Origin: Pandoraea pulmonicola
GTDB lineage: Bacteria > Pseudomonadota > Gammaproteobacteria > Burkholderiales > Burkholderiaceae
DNA: 64,000 nucleotides
Assembly (NCBI RefSeq): GCF_000815105.2
Contig: NZ_CP010310.2
Span: forward strand, 2,604,001 to 2,668,000
Direction: 5' to 3'
Part shown: piece by piece, positions 10,923-23,504 of the stretch
Numbering within the stretch: the first letter of the stretch is position 1
How the letters are laid out: every line of letters starts with the position of its first letter
Notes under the pieces: generated by a model
What the model was told of the DNA's origin: nothing
Seen by the model: the letters and a program-made list of their open reading frames with translations, nothing else
Databases searched by the model: none
Translations under genes and position numbers: made by a program

Positions 10923-11813
10923 TCAGTAGACGTCGCGCTCCAGTTTGATTTCCTGGAGGATCGTCGTGGCGATTTCCTCGATCGACTTGTGGGTCGACGA
11001 CAGCCACTTGATGCCTTCGCGCCGCATCATCGCCTCGGCCTCGTTGACCTCGTAGCGGCAGTTCTCCAGCGACGCATACTTGCTGCCCGGCCGGCGCTCG
11101 TTGCGAATCTCCGACAGGCGCTGTGGATCGATGGAAAGGCCGAAGATCTTGTCCTTGTACTGATCGAGCGTGGAGGGCAGTCTTTCTCGCTCGAAATCGT
11201 CAGGGATCAGCGGGTAGTTGGCTGCCTTCACGCCGTATTGCATGGCGAGATAGAGCGTCGTCGGCGTTTTGCCGCTGCGCGACACGCCCACGAGGATCAC
11301 GTCGGCGCTTTGCAGGTTCTTGTTGGACTGCCCGTCGTCGTGAGCGAGTGAGAAATTCACCGCTTCGATCCGGTTCTTGTACGCTTCACTGTCGGCATTC
11401 TGGTGGACCCGGCCGATGGCGTGCATCGACTTGAGGCCGAGCTCCAGTTCCAGCGGTTCGATGAACGTCTGGAACATGTCCAGGATCACCCCCTGGCAGT
11501 TGCGCAGGATTTCGTTGGCGCGGGCGTCGACGAGCGTGCTGAAGATGATCGGCCGCACGTTCTCGGTCCGATATATTTCATTGATCCGTTGCGCCGTTTC
11601 ATAGGCTTTATCGACGGAATCCACGAATGGAACGCGAATCTGACGGAAGCGCATTTCGAATTGCGCGAGGATCGAATGCGCGAACGTTTCGGCCGTGATC
11701 CCCGTGCCGTCGGACACGATGAAAACCGGGCGTGCGGACACCGGTTTGACCGGGGCGGCAGCGTTGTCGGCAGGGGCAGTCGGGGAATTTCCGGTATTGG
11801 CGGCGTCGGTCAT
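10923..11813 (-). CDS. ppsR: Phosphoenolpyruvate synthase regulatory protein (kinase/pyrophosphorylase)
   Basis: Bifunctional DUF299 protein that inactivates PEP synthase by ADP-dependent phosphorylation and reactivates it by Pi-dependent dephosphorylation. The ATG at 11813 gives 296 residues. The fold starts at RPVFIVSDGTGITAE (about 28-42), and the Walker-like loop GVSRSGKT is at 176-183. An N-terminal Ala/Pro-rich tail of about 25 residues precedes the core. A longer frame to 11858 is possible but adds no conserved sequence. It is divergent from its target ppsA across a 259-base intergenic region. Confidence 0.95.
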   Translation of the reverse strand: MTDAANTGNSPTAPADNAAAPVKPVSARPVFIVSDGTGITAETFAHSILAQFEMRFRQIRVPFVDSVDKAYETAQRINEIYRTENVRPIIFSTLVDARANEILRNCQGVILDMFQTFIEPLELELGLKSMHAIGRVHQNADSEAYKNRIEAVNFSLAHDDGQSNKNLQSADVILVGVSRSGKTPTTLYLAMQYGVKAANYPLIPDDFERERLPSTLDQYKDKIFGLSIDPQRLSEIRNERRPGSKYASLENCRYEVNEAEAMMRREGIKWLSSTHKSIEEIATTILQEIKLERDVY

Positions 11814-11860
11814 GCGCAGAATCGCAAAATGGTGCGTTGCACGGTAGAATAGCGGCAACT

Positions 11861-12005
11861 TGTTGGATAAGCAATTGCGCGGCCCGGCGCCAGGCCTGTA
11901 CGGCGGGGCGTTGCGGGAAATCCAGAGCGTTGGAAATCGGACGCAGGCCGTCGGGCGCTAGCCCCTGGTACCCGACGCCGCCGAAGCGCGATTTCTTATC
12001 CAACA
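11861..12005. promoter_or_regulatory. Widely spaced 11-bp inverted repeat in the ppsR/ppsA intergenic region
   Basis: TGTTGGATAAG at 11861-11871 and its exact reverse complement CTTATCCAACA at 11995-12005 flank 123 bases between the divergent genes ppsR and ppsA. The arrangement suggests a paired operator able to loop, or two divergent promoter elements of the same class. No regulator can be named. Confidence 0.45.
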
Positions 12006-12072
12006 GGTCGATCGGCCCATGTCAGTCCCAGCCGATTCACCGAGAATTTTTTTTCTTACCTTAGGGGCTTTT

Positions 12073-14463
<2,391 letters not shown>

Positions 14464-14490
14464 AGCCACTGACGACAGCCTAGGTTGGGA

Positions 14491-14604
14491 GGCGTCCGAG
14501 CGGCATCTCGGACGCCACTGAAAGGCGGCGGCTTCCTTTGGGAAGCCCACGCCTTGCAGTGGGTTTCATGCTATAAACCTCGGTATCACACCGGGGTTTT
14601 TTTG
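14491..14604 (+). terminator. Hairpin-rich terminator region after ppsA
   Basis: Three successive hairpins are visible. A 10-bp stem GGCGTCCGAG/CTCGGACGCC lies at 14491-14516, a CCCAC/GTGGG stem at 14546-14563, and a stem of about 8 bp at 14576-14598 is followed directly by a run of seven T. The last has the form of a rho-independent terminator; the first two may stabilise the ppsA 3' end. Confidence 0.75.
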
Positions 14605-14619
14605 TGTCTGGGAGTTGCG

Positions 14620-15054
14620 ATGGAACAGGCTTGGCTTTGGTTCGGCGTTGCCGGATTGACCGTGGTACTGGAGCTGGCAAGCGGAACGTTCTATCTGTTG
14701 ATGGTGGCGCTTGGCATGGCGGCGGGCGGCATCGCGGCGACGCTGCGTGTGGATTGGCCGTTGCAGTGGGTGATTGCCGCCGTGGTGGCGGGCGTGGCGG
14801 TCTGGCTGCTGCGGCGCAGCCGCTTCGGTCGGCGCGGTATCAAGGTCGATGCGGCGGCGGACCCGAACACGAATCTCGATATCGGCCAGCAATTGCATGT
14901 CGAAACCTGGCAGCAGGATGGTCGCGCGCGGGCGATGTATCGCGGGGCGGAGTGGGACGTCGAACTGTTGCCAGGCGAGTCGCCCAATGCGGGTTGGTTC
15001 GTCATTCGCGAGGTTCGCGGCAGCCGTCTGTACGTCGCTCACGTCGCGGCATAG
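14620..15054 (+). CDS. NfeD-like membrane protein
   Basis: Short NfeD-family protein of 144 residues. Hydrophobic helices are at about 5-30, 33-52 and 56-72, then a soluble OB-fold domain (about 80-142) containing GRARAMYRGAEWDVEL and ending in VTHVA-like residues. Such proteins are partners of stomatin-like SPFH proteins in the inner membrane. ATG 14620 follows GGAGTTGCG; upstream in-frame codons run through the ppsA terminator and are rejected. The next gene encodes the SPFH partner. Confidence 0.88.
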   Translation: MEQAWLWFGVAGLTVVLELASGTFYLLMVALGMAAGGIAATLRVDWPLQWVIAAVVAGVAVWLLRRSRFGRRGIKVDAAADPNTNLDIGQQLHVETWQQDGRARAMYRGAEWDVELLPGESPNAGWFVIREVRGSRLYVAHVAA

Positions 15055-15190
15055 GCAGCGCGCAACTTGTGTCGCGCGGGGTTGTCGGAGATAACGCGTC
15101 GTCCGCCGTTGCGGCTGCGATGGCGGGAAATCGGGGTAACAAGGTCACAGGGACCGGCCTGCCGGCAAGGCGGGCGCATCAGGGGAAACT

Positions 15191-16183
15191 ATGTTCGATC
15201 TATCCAACGTTGCGTTCATCATCTTCATCATCGCGGTGATCATTGCCGCGCGCTCGATCAAGATCGTGCCGCAGCAGCATGCCTGGGTAGTGGAGCGTCT
15301 GGGCAAGTATCACGCGACACTCACACCGGGTCTGTCGATCGTCGTGCCGTTCGTGGATCGGGTGGCGTACAAGCATCTGCTCAAGGAAGTGCCGCTCGAC
15401 GTGCCGAGTCAGATTTGTATCACCAAGGACAACACGCAGTTGCAGGTCGACGGCATTCTGTACTTCCAGGTGACGGATCCGATGAAGGCGTCTTACGGGT
15501 CGAGCAACTTCATCGTCGCCATCACGCAGCTCGCACAAACGACGCTGCGTAGCGTGATCGGCAAGCTGGAGCTCGACAAGACGTTCGAGGAGCGCGAGTT
15601 CATCAACCATAGCGTGGTGAATGCGCTCGACGAAGCGGCGTCGAACTGGGGGGTGAAGGTCCTGCGCTACGAGATCAAGGATCTGACGCCGCCGAAGGAA
15701 ATTCTGCACGCCATGCAGGCGCAGATCACGGCCGAGCGCGAGAAGCGTGCGCTGATCGCGGCGTCGGAAGGCAAGAAACAGGAGCAGATCAACCTGGCGT
15801 CGGGCGCACGCGAAGCGGCGATTCAGAAGTCCGAAGGCGAGCGTCAGGCGGCAATCAACCAGGCGCAGGGCGAGGCGGCGGCGATTCTGGCAGTGGCGGA
15901 GGCCAATGCCGAGGCCATCCACAAGATCGCGACGGCGATTCAGACGCAAGGCGGCATGGAAGCCGTCAATCTGAAGGTCGCGGAGCAGTATGTCGATGCG
16001 TTCAGCAAGATCGCCAGAACGAACAACACGCTGATCGTGCCGGGCAATCTGACCGATATGAGCGGTATGATCGCCGCGGCGCTCAAGATCGTCCGCGGTT
16101 CGGAAGGCGGCTCGGCCGTTGCCGGCGATGGTGGCAGCGGCGGCGGTGTCGGTGGCTTCGGGAATTCGAACGTTCGCCGCTGA
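15191..16183 (+). CDS. qmcA: Stomatin/paraslipin-like SPFH protein (QmcA type)
   Basis: Membrane-anchored scaffold of microdomains, thought to influence membrane protease activity. The 330 residues show an N-terminal membrane segment (about 5-22), an SPFH domain (about 24-200, with QQHAWVVERLGKY and VPFVDRVAYKH), an Ala/Glu-rich coiled coil (about 195-260, EREKRALIAASEGKKQ) and a Gly/Ser-rich tail. It lies 136 bases after the NfeD-like partner gene and ends at a terminator shared with convergent smpB. Confidence 0.9.
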   Translation: MFDLSNVAFIIFIIAVIIAARSIKIVPQQHAWVVERLGKYHATLTPGLSIVVPFVDRVAYKHLLKEVPLDVPSQICITKDNTQLQVDGILYFQVTDPMKASYGSSNFIVAITQLAQTTLRSVIGKLELDKTFEEREFINHSVVNALDEAASNWGVKVLRYEIKDLTPPKEILHAMQAQITAEREKRALIAASEGKKQEQINLASGAREAAIQKSEGERQAAINQAQGEAAAILAVAEANAEAIHKIATAIQTQGGMEAVNLKVAEQYVDAFSKIARTNNTLIVPGNLTDMSGMIAAALKIVRGSEGGSAVAGDGGSGGGVGGFGNSNVRR

Positions 16184-16296
16184 GTTGATCGGCCCCAGCG
16201 GGCCGGCGAGTCATCGCAGGGGGGGAGCGCCGTGCGGCGCGCGGCGGTGACGGCAGATTCAGGTGCGCGTCTTCCATGGCCGCGCCACTTTCACAA

Positions 16297-16330
16297 AAGA
16301 CGGCCCATTCGGGCCGTTTCTTTTTTTGAT
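16297..16330. terminator. Bidirectional terminator between qmcA and smpB
   Basis: Stem ACGGCCC-attc-GGGCCGT at about 16300-16317 is followed on the plus strand by TTCTTTTTTT. On the minus strand it is followed by CTTTTGTGA. It terminates the stomatin gene and probably smpB. Confidence 0.85.
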
Positions 16331-16382
16331 AGTGCCGCATGCCGGCGCCGTCTTGTGCATCGCGCCGCGCTCAGGCCGCCGT

Positions 16383-16829
16383 TCAGGTCGGCGTGCGCAT
16401 GAGTCGTGCCTTTTCGCGCTCCCAGTCGCGTTTCTTCTCGGTCTCGCGCTTGTCGTGCAGTTTCTTGCCCTTGGCCAGGCCGATCTCGGCTTTGACGAGT
16501 CCTTTGCTGTAGTGCAGGTTCAGCGGCACGAGCGTGTAGCCGCGCTGCTCCACCTTGCCGACGAGCTTCTTGATCTCGTCCGCTTTGAGCAGCAGCTTGC
16601 GCGTGCGCACCGGGTCGGGCTTGATGTGCGTCGATGCCGTGGGCAGTGGGCTGATGTGCGTGCCGATCAGAAAGATCTCGCCTTCTTTGATGACGACGTA
16701 GCCTTCCTTGATCTGTGCCCGCCCGGCGCGAATGGCCTTGACTTCCCATCCCTCGAGTGCGATCCCGGCTTCGTATCGCTCCTCGATGAAGTAGTCGAAG
16801 AAGGCTTTCCTGTTGTCGATGATACTCAT
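16383..16829 (-). CDS. smpB: SsrA (tmRNA)-binding protein SmpB
   Basis: Binds tmRNA and delivers it to stalled ribosomes for trans-translation. The 148 residues have the OB-fold core beginning [18 protein letters not shown], the [14 protein letters not shown] segment and the basic C-terminal tail [14 protein letters not shown], which inserts in the mRNA channel. Length is normal. It is divergent from ratA across 151 bases; smpB next to ratA-rnfH is a widely conserved neighbourhood. Confidence 0.97.
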   Translation of the reverse strand: MSIIDNRKAFFDYFIEERYEAGIALEGWEVKAIRAGRAQIKEGYVVIKEGEIFLIGTHISPLPTASTHIKPDPVRTRKLLLKADEIKKLVGKVEQRGYTLVPLNLHYSKGLVKAEIGLAKGKKLHDKRETEKKRDWEREKARLMRTPT

Positions 16830-16980
16830 GGATCCTTGACGGGTAACTTGGTCGGACCCGGTGAGGCGGGCTCGGGTAAAATGGTGATTTTAACAAAGAG
16901 TCTCGGCAAGAGGCGGACCATCGATGGATCGATGACAGATCGATACCCGGCGCGTCCATGCCTGCTTCGCCCGACAGACG

Positions 16981-17415
16981 ATGGCCGAAGTCAGTAAAAC
17001 CGTTCTCGTGCATTTCTCGGCAGCGCAGATGTACGATCTGGTGACCAATGTCGCCGACTATCCCAAGTTCCTGCCGTGGTGCGGTGGTGTCGAGATTCGA
17101 CATCAGGACGAGCACAGCATGGAGGCATCGTTGATCATCGACTTCAAGGGCCTGAAGCATTCGTTCGCGACACGCAATATCCAGGAGCGTCCGCACTCCA
17201 TTCAGATGACCTTCGTCGAAGGGCCGTTCAAGCGTTTTCACGGCACGTGGAAATTCACCGCGCTGCGCGAAAACGCGTGCAAGATCGAATTCAGCCTGCA
17301 CTACGAGTTTGCGAATTTCCTGCTGGAGAAGGTCATCGGGCCGGTCTTCAGTCACATCGCGAATACGTTCGTCGACGCCTTCGTCAAACGCGCGGAGACC
17401 GTGTATGTCAAGTGA
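16981..17415 (+). CDS. ratA: RatA/Coq10-type START-domain protein
   Basis: 144-residue START/polyketide-cyclase-like protein of the RatA/COQ10 family. Family roles are ubiquinone binding, or in E. coli inhibition of 70S assembly. The recognisable features are the N-terminus SKTVLVHFSAAQMYDLVTNVADYPKFLPW-type stretch (residues about 5-33) and a C-terminal amphipathic helix. It overlaps rnfH by 11 bases. A TAAAAT -10-like element lies at about 16877 in the smpB/ratA divergent region. Confidence 0.92.
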   Translation: MAEVSKTVLVHFSAAQMYDLVTNVADYPKFLPWCGGVEIRHQDEHSMEASLIIDFKGLKHSFATRNIQERPHSIQMTFVEGPFKRFHGTWKFTALRENACKIEFSLHYEFANFLLEKVIGPVFSHIANTFVDAFVKRAETVYVK

Positions 17416-17740
17416 GCTGAAGGTGGAAGTCTGCTATGCGCTGCCGGCTGAGCAGGCCATCGTTACGTTGGACTTGCCCGAGGGGGCTACCGTTCGCGAT
17501 GCCGTCGAGCGCAGCGGTTTGCTGCAGCGGTTTCCTGAGCTCGATCTGACGCGGATGAAGACCGGCGTGTTCGGCAAAGTCCGTGCGCTGGACGCCGCCG
17601 TCGAGGCCGGCGATCGTGTCGAAATCTACCGTCCGCTCAAGGCTGACCCGAAGGTGGCGCGCCAGCGGCGCGTCGAGAAGGTGCGCAACGAGGGAAGCCG
17701 CGAAGGGCAGAAGTGGCTCGGTAGCCGCCGCAGCGGTTGA
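17405..17740 (+). CDS. rnfH: RnfH family protein (RatB)
   Basis: 111-residue ubiquitin-like beta-grasp protein of the RnfH family, always found next to ratA; its molecular role is not settled. Key stretches are KVEVCYALPAEQ, GATVRDAVERSGLL and EIYRPLKADPKVARQRR (residues about 80-96). ATG 17405 lies inside ratA, 11 bases before its end, showing coupling. The C-terminal tail is basic. Confidence 0.92.
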   Translation: MSSELKVEVCYALPAEQAIVTLDLPEGATVRDAVERSGLLQRFPELDLTRMKTGVFGKVRALDAAVEAGDRVEIYRPLKADPKVARQRRVEKVRNEGSREGQKWLGSRRSG

Positions 17741-17926
17741 GCTGCGCGCCGCTTCGCTACGCCACGGCGATACGCCAGACCCCTAAGTTCTTCGGGCCTC
17801 CGATACTCCAATATGCCGGACAACTCGGTGGCCGCTAGCCACCCACCCGTGTCGTTGCCCTACGCCTGTTGGCTAGGGCGGCTGCCGGCTACCCTGGCCC
17901 ACCGCCTCGTGCAGCGAGCCGTTTTC

Positions 17927-18856
17927 TCAATGCGCGGCCCCTCGCGAATGCAAACGCACCGACGCGCTGACCCCTGCGAGCAACAGCACCATGGCGGCGA
18001 CTTCGAGCAGACGCGGCAGGCGATGCTCGTAGACGAAACCATACAACAGCGCGAACAGCGTTTCAAACACGATCAACTGGCCTGACAGCGTGAGCGGCAG
18101 GCGCCGGCTCGCGGCGTTCCAGAATGCATTGCCGATGGTCGACGCTCCGACCGCCACCGCGATATTCACGAGCAGGAACATCTGCCAGTCGCGTGGCGCG
18201 TCGGTGGTAATCGGATGGGGCACGAACGCAGCCGCGATGGCGAGTGCCAATGCCAGCGCACCGGTCGCCACGCCTGTCAACAGCGACCATTCCTGACTGG
18301 TGAAGTGTCCGAAGCGCGCCAGATAGCGGGCGTTGGCCACCGCATACCACGTCCAACTGGCGAGGGCGCCCACGGCACAGGCGACGCCCGCGAGCGTCAG
18401 ACGCCAGTCTCCGCCGCTTTGCGTTGTGTGCGCGAACACATCCACATTGATACAGACGATGCCGGCGGCGACCAGCAGGAGCGGGCCGGCCAGACGGGAC
18501 AGGGACAGGGCGCCATGATCCCGGCTGCCGACGAGAGTTACCGTCACGGGCAGCACGCCGACGATCAGCGACGCCGGCGCGATGCCGGCCATCTGTACCG
18601 AGCCAGCGACGAACAGGTAATAGACCAGATTCCCGACCAGACTCAGGCGGAATAACGCCCGCCAGTCGTTTGTGGTCACCGAATGACGCAAGCGCGCCCA
18701 GAGCGGGGCGAGCAGCGCTGCCGATACGACGCCGTAGAGCACATAGCGTGCGGCCGACAGTTCCAGCGGCGAGAACCCGGGCAGTAGCCGAGGGGCCAGG
18801 AAAACCAGCCCCCACAGCGCCCCTGCCGCCAGTCCGTAAGAAATGCCTTGCCCCAT
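17927..18856 (-). CDS. EamA/DMT-superfamily transporter
   Basis: Predicted inner-membrane drug/metabolite transporter of 309 residues with about ten transmembrane helices in two EamA repeats. N-terminal MGQGISYGLAAGALWGLVFL is typical, and the second repeat starts near GVACAVGALASWTWYAV. The substrate is unknown. ATG 18856 is chosen because the upstream in-frame sequence (to 19390) is Arg/Pro-rich and runs antisense into guaB. The gene is isolated between rnfH and guaB; no regulator adjoins it. Confidence 0.85.
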   Translation of the reverse strand: MGQGISYGLAAGALWGLVFLAPRLLPGFSPLELSAARYVLYGVVSAALLAPLWARLRHSVTTNDWRALFRLSLVGNLVYYLFVAGSVQMAGIAPASLIVGVLPVTVTLVGSRDHGALSLSRLAGPLLLVAAGIVCINVDVFAHTTQSGGDWRLTLAGVACAVGALASWTWYAVANARYLARFGHFTSQEWSLLTGVATGALALALAIAAAFVPHPITTDAPRDWQMFLLVNIAVAVGASTIGNAFWNAASRRLPLTLSGQLIVFETLFALLYGFVYEHRLPRLLEVAAMVLLLAGVSASVRLHSRGAAH

Positions 18857-20651
<1,795 letters not shown>

Positions 20652-20656
20652 TCGCC

Positions 20657-21352
20657 ATGAAGGCCATGTTGCGTACGGTTCTGTTCCTTGATGCAGCGCT
20701 CAATCTGGCACTCGGTGTGCTGCTGATCGCGTCGTTCTGGTCATCGCTGTACGCGGCCATTGAAGTGCCTGCGCCGTCGCCTGTGTTGTATGCGCAGGCG
20801 CTCGGTGTGGCCTTCATCGGCGTGGCCTGGCTGCAATGGCACGCCACCGTGAACGGTCAGTTGACGGCGACCGTCGCGAAAGTGACGGGGCACATCAACT
20901 GGGTGACCGGTGCGTTCGTGCTGGGTTGGCTGATTTCCGGCCAACTGACGGTCACGGGCGGGGGCAAGTTGTTGATGCCTGCGCTCGGCGCCGTGTTGCT
21001 GGTGATCGGCGCCATTCTCGTCAAGCTGGCGTCGAGCGTGCGCACGAAAGAGCGCGTGCTGGCGGCGCAGCAGGCGGGCGAACGCGTGCGGGGCGGGGTC
21101 GTGAGCGACACTCGCCGTGATCCGCGCGATGCCGGCCACGACTCCGATGCCCGGGTGGTCGACGGCGACACCCATGGCCGGCGCGCAGAGCCGCGCATGG
21201 AAACACCTGCGGGCGCTTCCGCCCACACCACGCCGGTCGCGCCTGTGGGCGCCACCGGCATTGTCACGCCCGTGTCTTCCGACACGGCGCCGACGTCCAA
21301 CGAATCCACTTCATCCGTACCTCACGATGCACGACAAAATCCTCATTCTTGA
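20657..21352 (+). CDS. Hypothetical membrane protein between guaB and guaA
   Basis: 231 residues with four predicted membrane helices in the first 130 ([68 protein letters not shown]). A hydrophilic tail rich in Asp/Arg, then Pro/Thr/Ser follows (about 135-231). No family assignment can be made. It starts 5 bases after guaB, and its 3' end overlaps the start of guaA by 26 bases in another frame, so all three are probably co-transcribed. The tail's composition suggests poor conservation. Confidence 0.75.
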   Translation: MKAMLRTVLFLDAALNLALGVLLIASFWSSLYAAIEVPAPSPVLYAQALGVAFIGVAWLQWHATVNGQLTATVAKVTGHINWVTGAFVLGWLISGQLTVTGGGKLLMPALGAVLLVIGAILVKLASSVRTKERVLAAQQAGERVRGGVVSDTRRDPRDAGHDSDARVVDGDTHGRRAEPRMETPAGASAHTTPVAPVGATGIVTPVSSDTAPTSNESTSSVPHDARQNPHS

Positions 21353-22910
21353 CTTCGGCTCGCAAGTCACCCAGCTTATCGGACGCCGCGTTCGCGAAGC
21401 GCACGTCTATTGCGAGATCCATCCGAACGACGTTACGGACGAATTCATCCGCGAATTCAATCCGAAGGCGGTCATTCTGTCGGGCAGCCACGCGAGCACG
21501 TATGAAGACCAGGACCTGCGTGCGCCGCAGGCCGTGTGGGATCTGGGCGTGCCGGTGCTGGGCATTTGCTACGGCATGTTCGCGATGACGGTGCAGTTGG
21601 GCGGTCAGGTCGAGGCCAGCAGCCATCGGGAATTCGGTTATGCCGAAGTGCGCGCGCATGGTCATACGCCGCTGCTCGACGGCCTCGAGGATTTCCGTAC
21701 GGCCGAGGGCCACGGCATGCTCAAGGTCTGGATGAGTCATGGCGACAAGGTGACGCAACTGCCGGAGGGTTTTGCGCTGATGGCGTCCACGCCGAGCTGT
21801 CCGATCGCCGGGATGGCCGATGTGAAGCGTCATTACTATGCCGTGCAGTTCCATCCGGAAGTCACGCACACCGTGAAGGGACGTGAGCTGCTCGAGCGTT
21901 TCGTGCTGGAGATTGCGGGTGCGAAGCCGGACTGGATCATGCGCGACCACATCGAGGAAGCCGTGCAGGCGATTCGCGAGCAGGTGGGCGACGAGGAAGT
22001 GATTCTGGGGCTGTCGGGCGGTGTGGATTCGAGTGTGGCGGCCGCGCTGATTCACCGCGCGATCGGCGATCAACTGACGTGCGTGTTCGTCGATCACGGT
22101 CTGCTGCGTCTGAACGAAGGTCAGATGGTGATGGACATGTTCCAGGGCCGTCTGCACGCGAAGGTGGTGCACGTGGATGCTTCCGAGCAGTTCATGGGGC
22201 ATCTGACGGGGGTGACCGATCCGGAGCAGAAGCGCAAGATCATCGGCCGCGAGTTTGTGGAAGTCTTCCAGGCCGAAGCGAAGAAGCTGAAGAATGCGAA
22301 GTGGCTCGCGCAGGGCACGATCTATCCGGACGTGATCGAATCGGGTGGTGCGAAGACGAAGAAGGCGACGACGATCAAGAGCCACCACAACGTGGGTGGT
22401 TTGCCGGAGACGTTGGGTCTGAAACTGCTGGAGCCGTTGCGCGATCTGTTCAAGGACGAAGTGCGCGAGTTGGGCGTGGCGCTGGGCCTGCCGCACGACA
22501 TGGTGTACCGCCACCCGTTCCCGGGCCCGGGTCTGGGCGTGCGGATCCTGGGCGAAGTGAAGCGCGATTACGCTGATCTGCTGCGTCGCGCGGATGCGAT
22601 CTTCATTGAGGAGTTGCGTAACACGGTCGAGCCGAACAGCGGCAAGACGTGGTACGAGCTTACGAGCCAGGCGTTCGCGGTGTTCCTGCCGGTCAAGAGC
22701 GTGGGGGTGATGGGCGATGGCCGCACATACGAATGGGTCGTGGCGCTGCGCGCTGTGCAGACGCAAGACTTCATGACGGCGCACTGGGCCCACCTGCCGC
22801 ACGAATTGCTCGGCAAGGTCTCGAACCGCATCATCAACGAAGTGCGCGGCCTGAACCGGGTCGTCTACGATATCTCGGGCAAGCCGCCTGCGACAATCGA
22901 GTGGGAGTGA
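21327..22910 (+). CDS. guaA: GMP synthase (glutamine-hydrolysing)
   Basis: Converts XMP to GMP using glutamine and ATP. The 527 residues contain a class I glutamine amidotransferase domain with C81 (GICYGM), H176 and E178 (FHPEV), and an ATP-pyrophosphatase domain with the P-loop SGGVDSS at 230-236. The C-terminal dimerisation domain ends in TIEWE. The start is ATG 21327 ([13 protein letters not shown]); the longer frame from 21117 is an artefact of the overlapping gene. Its 3' end is where the accessory region begins. Confidence 0.97.
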   Translation: MHDKILILDFGSQVTQLIGRRVREAHVYCEIHPNDVTDEFIREFNPKAVILSGSHASTYEDQDLRAPQAVWDLGVPVLGICYGMFAMTVQLGGQVEASSHREFGYAEVRAHGHTPLLDGLEDFRTAEGHGMLKVWMSHGDKVTQLPEGFALMASTPSCPIAGMADVKRHYYAVQFHPEVTHTVKGRELLERFVLEIAGAKPDWIMRDHIEEAVQAIREQVGDEEVILGLSGGVDSSVAAALIHRAIGDQLTCVFVDHGLLRLNEGQMVMDMFQGRLHAKVVHVDASEQFMGHLTGVTDPEQKRKIIGREFVEVFQAEAKKLKNAKWLAQGTIYPDVIESGGAKTKKATTIKSHHNVGGLPETLGLKLLEPLRDLFKDEVRELGVALGLPHDMVYRHPFPGPGLGVRILGEVKRDYADLLRRADAIFIEELRNTVEPNSGKTWYELTSQAFAVFLPVKSVGVMGDGRTYEWVVALRAVQTQDFMTAHWAHLPHELLGKVSNRIINEVRGLNRVVYDISGKPPATIEWE

Positions 22911-22928
22911 ATTTAGGTCCTTCAAGGA

Positions 22929-23007
22929 CTATCGCCAGCTATCGATAAATCTGTCGTAACGTATTGATTTATAAAAAATGCGTCGCGTAAACTATCGATG
23001 GCTATCG
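22929..23007. repeat. Paired CTATCG repeats downstream of guaA
   Basis: CTATCG occurs at 22929-22934, 22939-22944, 22992-22997 and 23002-23007. Each pair has the form CTATCG-N3-GCTATCG, so copies are exactly one helical turn apart. This geometry resembles recombinase or excisionase arm sites near an attachment site; no protein is identified. Confidence 0.5.
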
Positions 23008-23084
23008 CCGGCCAGCAAAAACGGTTGACGGTAGCGCTGACGGTAAGAATTGATGCGCAATTAAGACACTCTCGTTCACTATTG

Positions 23085-23115
23085 AGGCTTTTACCGTCTT
23101 TGACGGTAAAAGCCT
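23085..23115. repeat. Perfect 14-bp hairpin with GACGGTAAAAGCC
   Basis: AGGCTTTTACCGTC (23085-23098), loop TTT, then GACGGTAAAAGCCT (23102-23115): a perfect inverted repeat. Another copy GACGGTAAAAGCC at 23173-23185 forms its own small hairpin with CCGTC (23173-23188). Partial GACGGTA copies sit at 23027 and 23039. No T-run follows, so it is more likely a protein-binding iteron or att element than a terminator. Confidence 0.6.
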
Positions 23116-23210
23116 TCTCGGGAAAGCTTGTTTCATGCGGCTTTCCGGGCATCAGCGGGTCTCCTGAACCCTGACGGTAAAAGCCGTCAAAAGAACAGGA
23201 GAAAACCTCT

Positions 23211-23504
23211 ATGCTGGCCTTGCAGGTCAATGTGGCGGAAGGAGGGGCGGCGCTTGCCGCGCGCGGCGTCCAAGGCACTGGAAGCCTTGGTTGGATGAGA
23301 GCCGTTACCCGGCCTCATGCCTCGCTCGGACCCACCCGGACAGGGCGGGTTTTTCGTTGGCGGACATCCGATTTCGAGACGCCAGCGCGAGGAACTTGCT
23401 TGCGCGCTTCGACCCATGCTTTCACTTCGGCCAAGTCCCACACGACGCCGCGCGGCGTCAGGTTGAAGCGGCGCGGGAACTCGCGGCGGCGCTCCATTTC
23501 GTAG
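23211..23504 (+). CDS. Possible small ORF with a strong ribosome binding site (uncertain)
   Basis: ATG 23211 is preceded by AGGAG at good spacing and follows the GACGGTA repeats, so translation initiation looks plausible. The 97-residue frame starts MLALQVNVAEGGAALAARG. It has no recognisable family and becomes Arg-rich after about residue 45, where it runs antisense to the AlpA gene. A terminator-like hairpin at 23334-23354 falls inside it. The real product may be a short leader peptide, or the frame may be fortuitous. Confidence 0.3.
   Translation: MLALQVNVAEGGAALAARGVQGTGSLGWMRAVTRPHASLGPTRTGRVFRWRTSDFETPARGTCLRASTHAFTSAKSHTTPRGVRLKRRGNSRRRSIS

Larger units (their letters stand above)
22911..23314. 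other. Repeat-rich non-coding remnant abutting the guaA 3' end
   Basis: These 404 bases are visibly AT-richer than the backbone and hold no supported gene apart from the start of a questionable ORF at 23211. They contain a GTCCTT-C-AAGGAC inverted repeat (22917-22929), two pairs of CTATCG at 10-base spacing (22929/22939; 22992/23002) and five copies of GACGGTA in either orientation (23027-23179). Together with the AlpA gene this looks like the attachment end of an integrated island whose integrase has been lost. Confidence 0.6.

Noticed and set aside
22922..23278. 118-codon minus-strand frame downstream of guaA
   Set aside because: The translation has no recognisable domain and passes through the inverted repeats; the region is better explained as non-coding att/repeat DNA.
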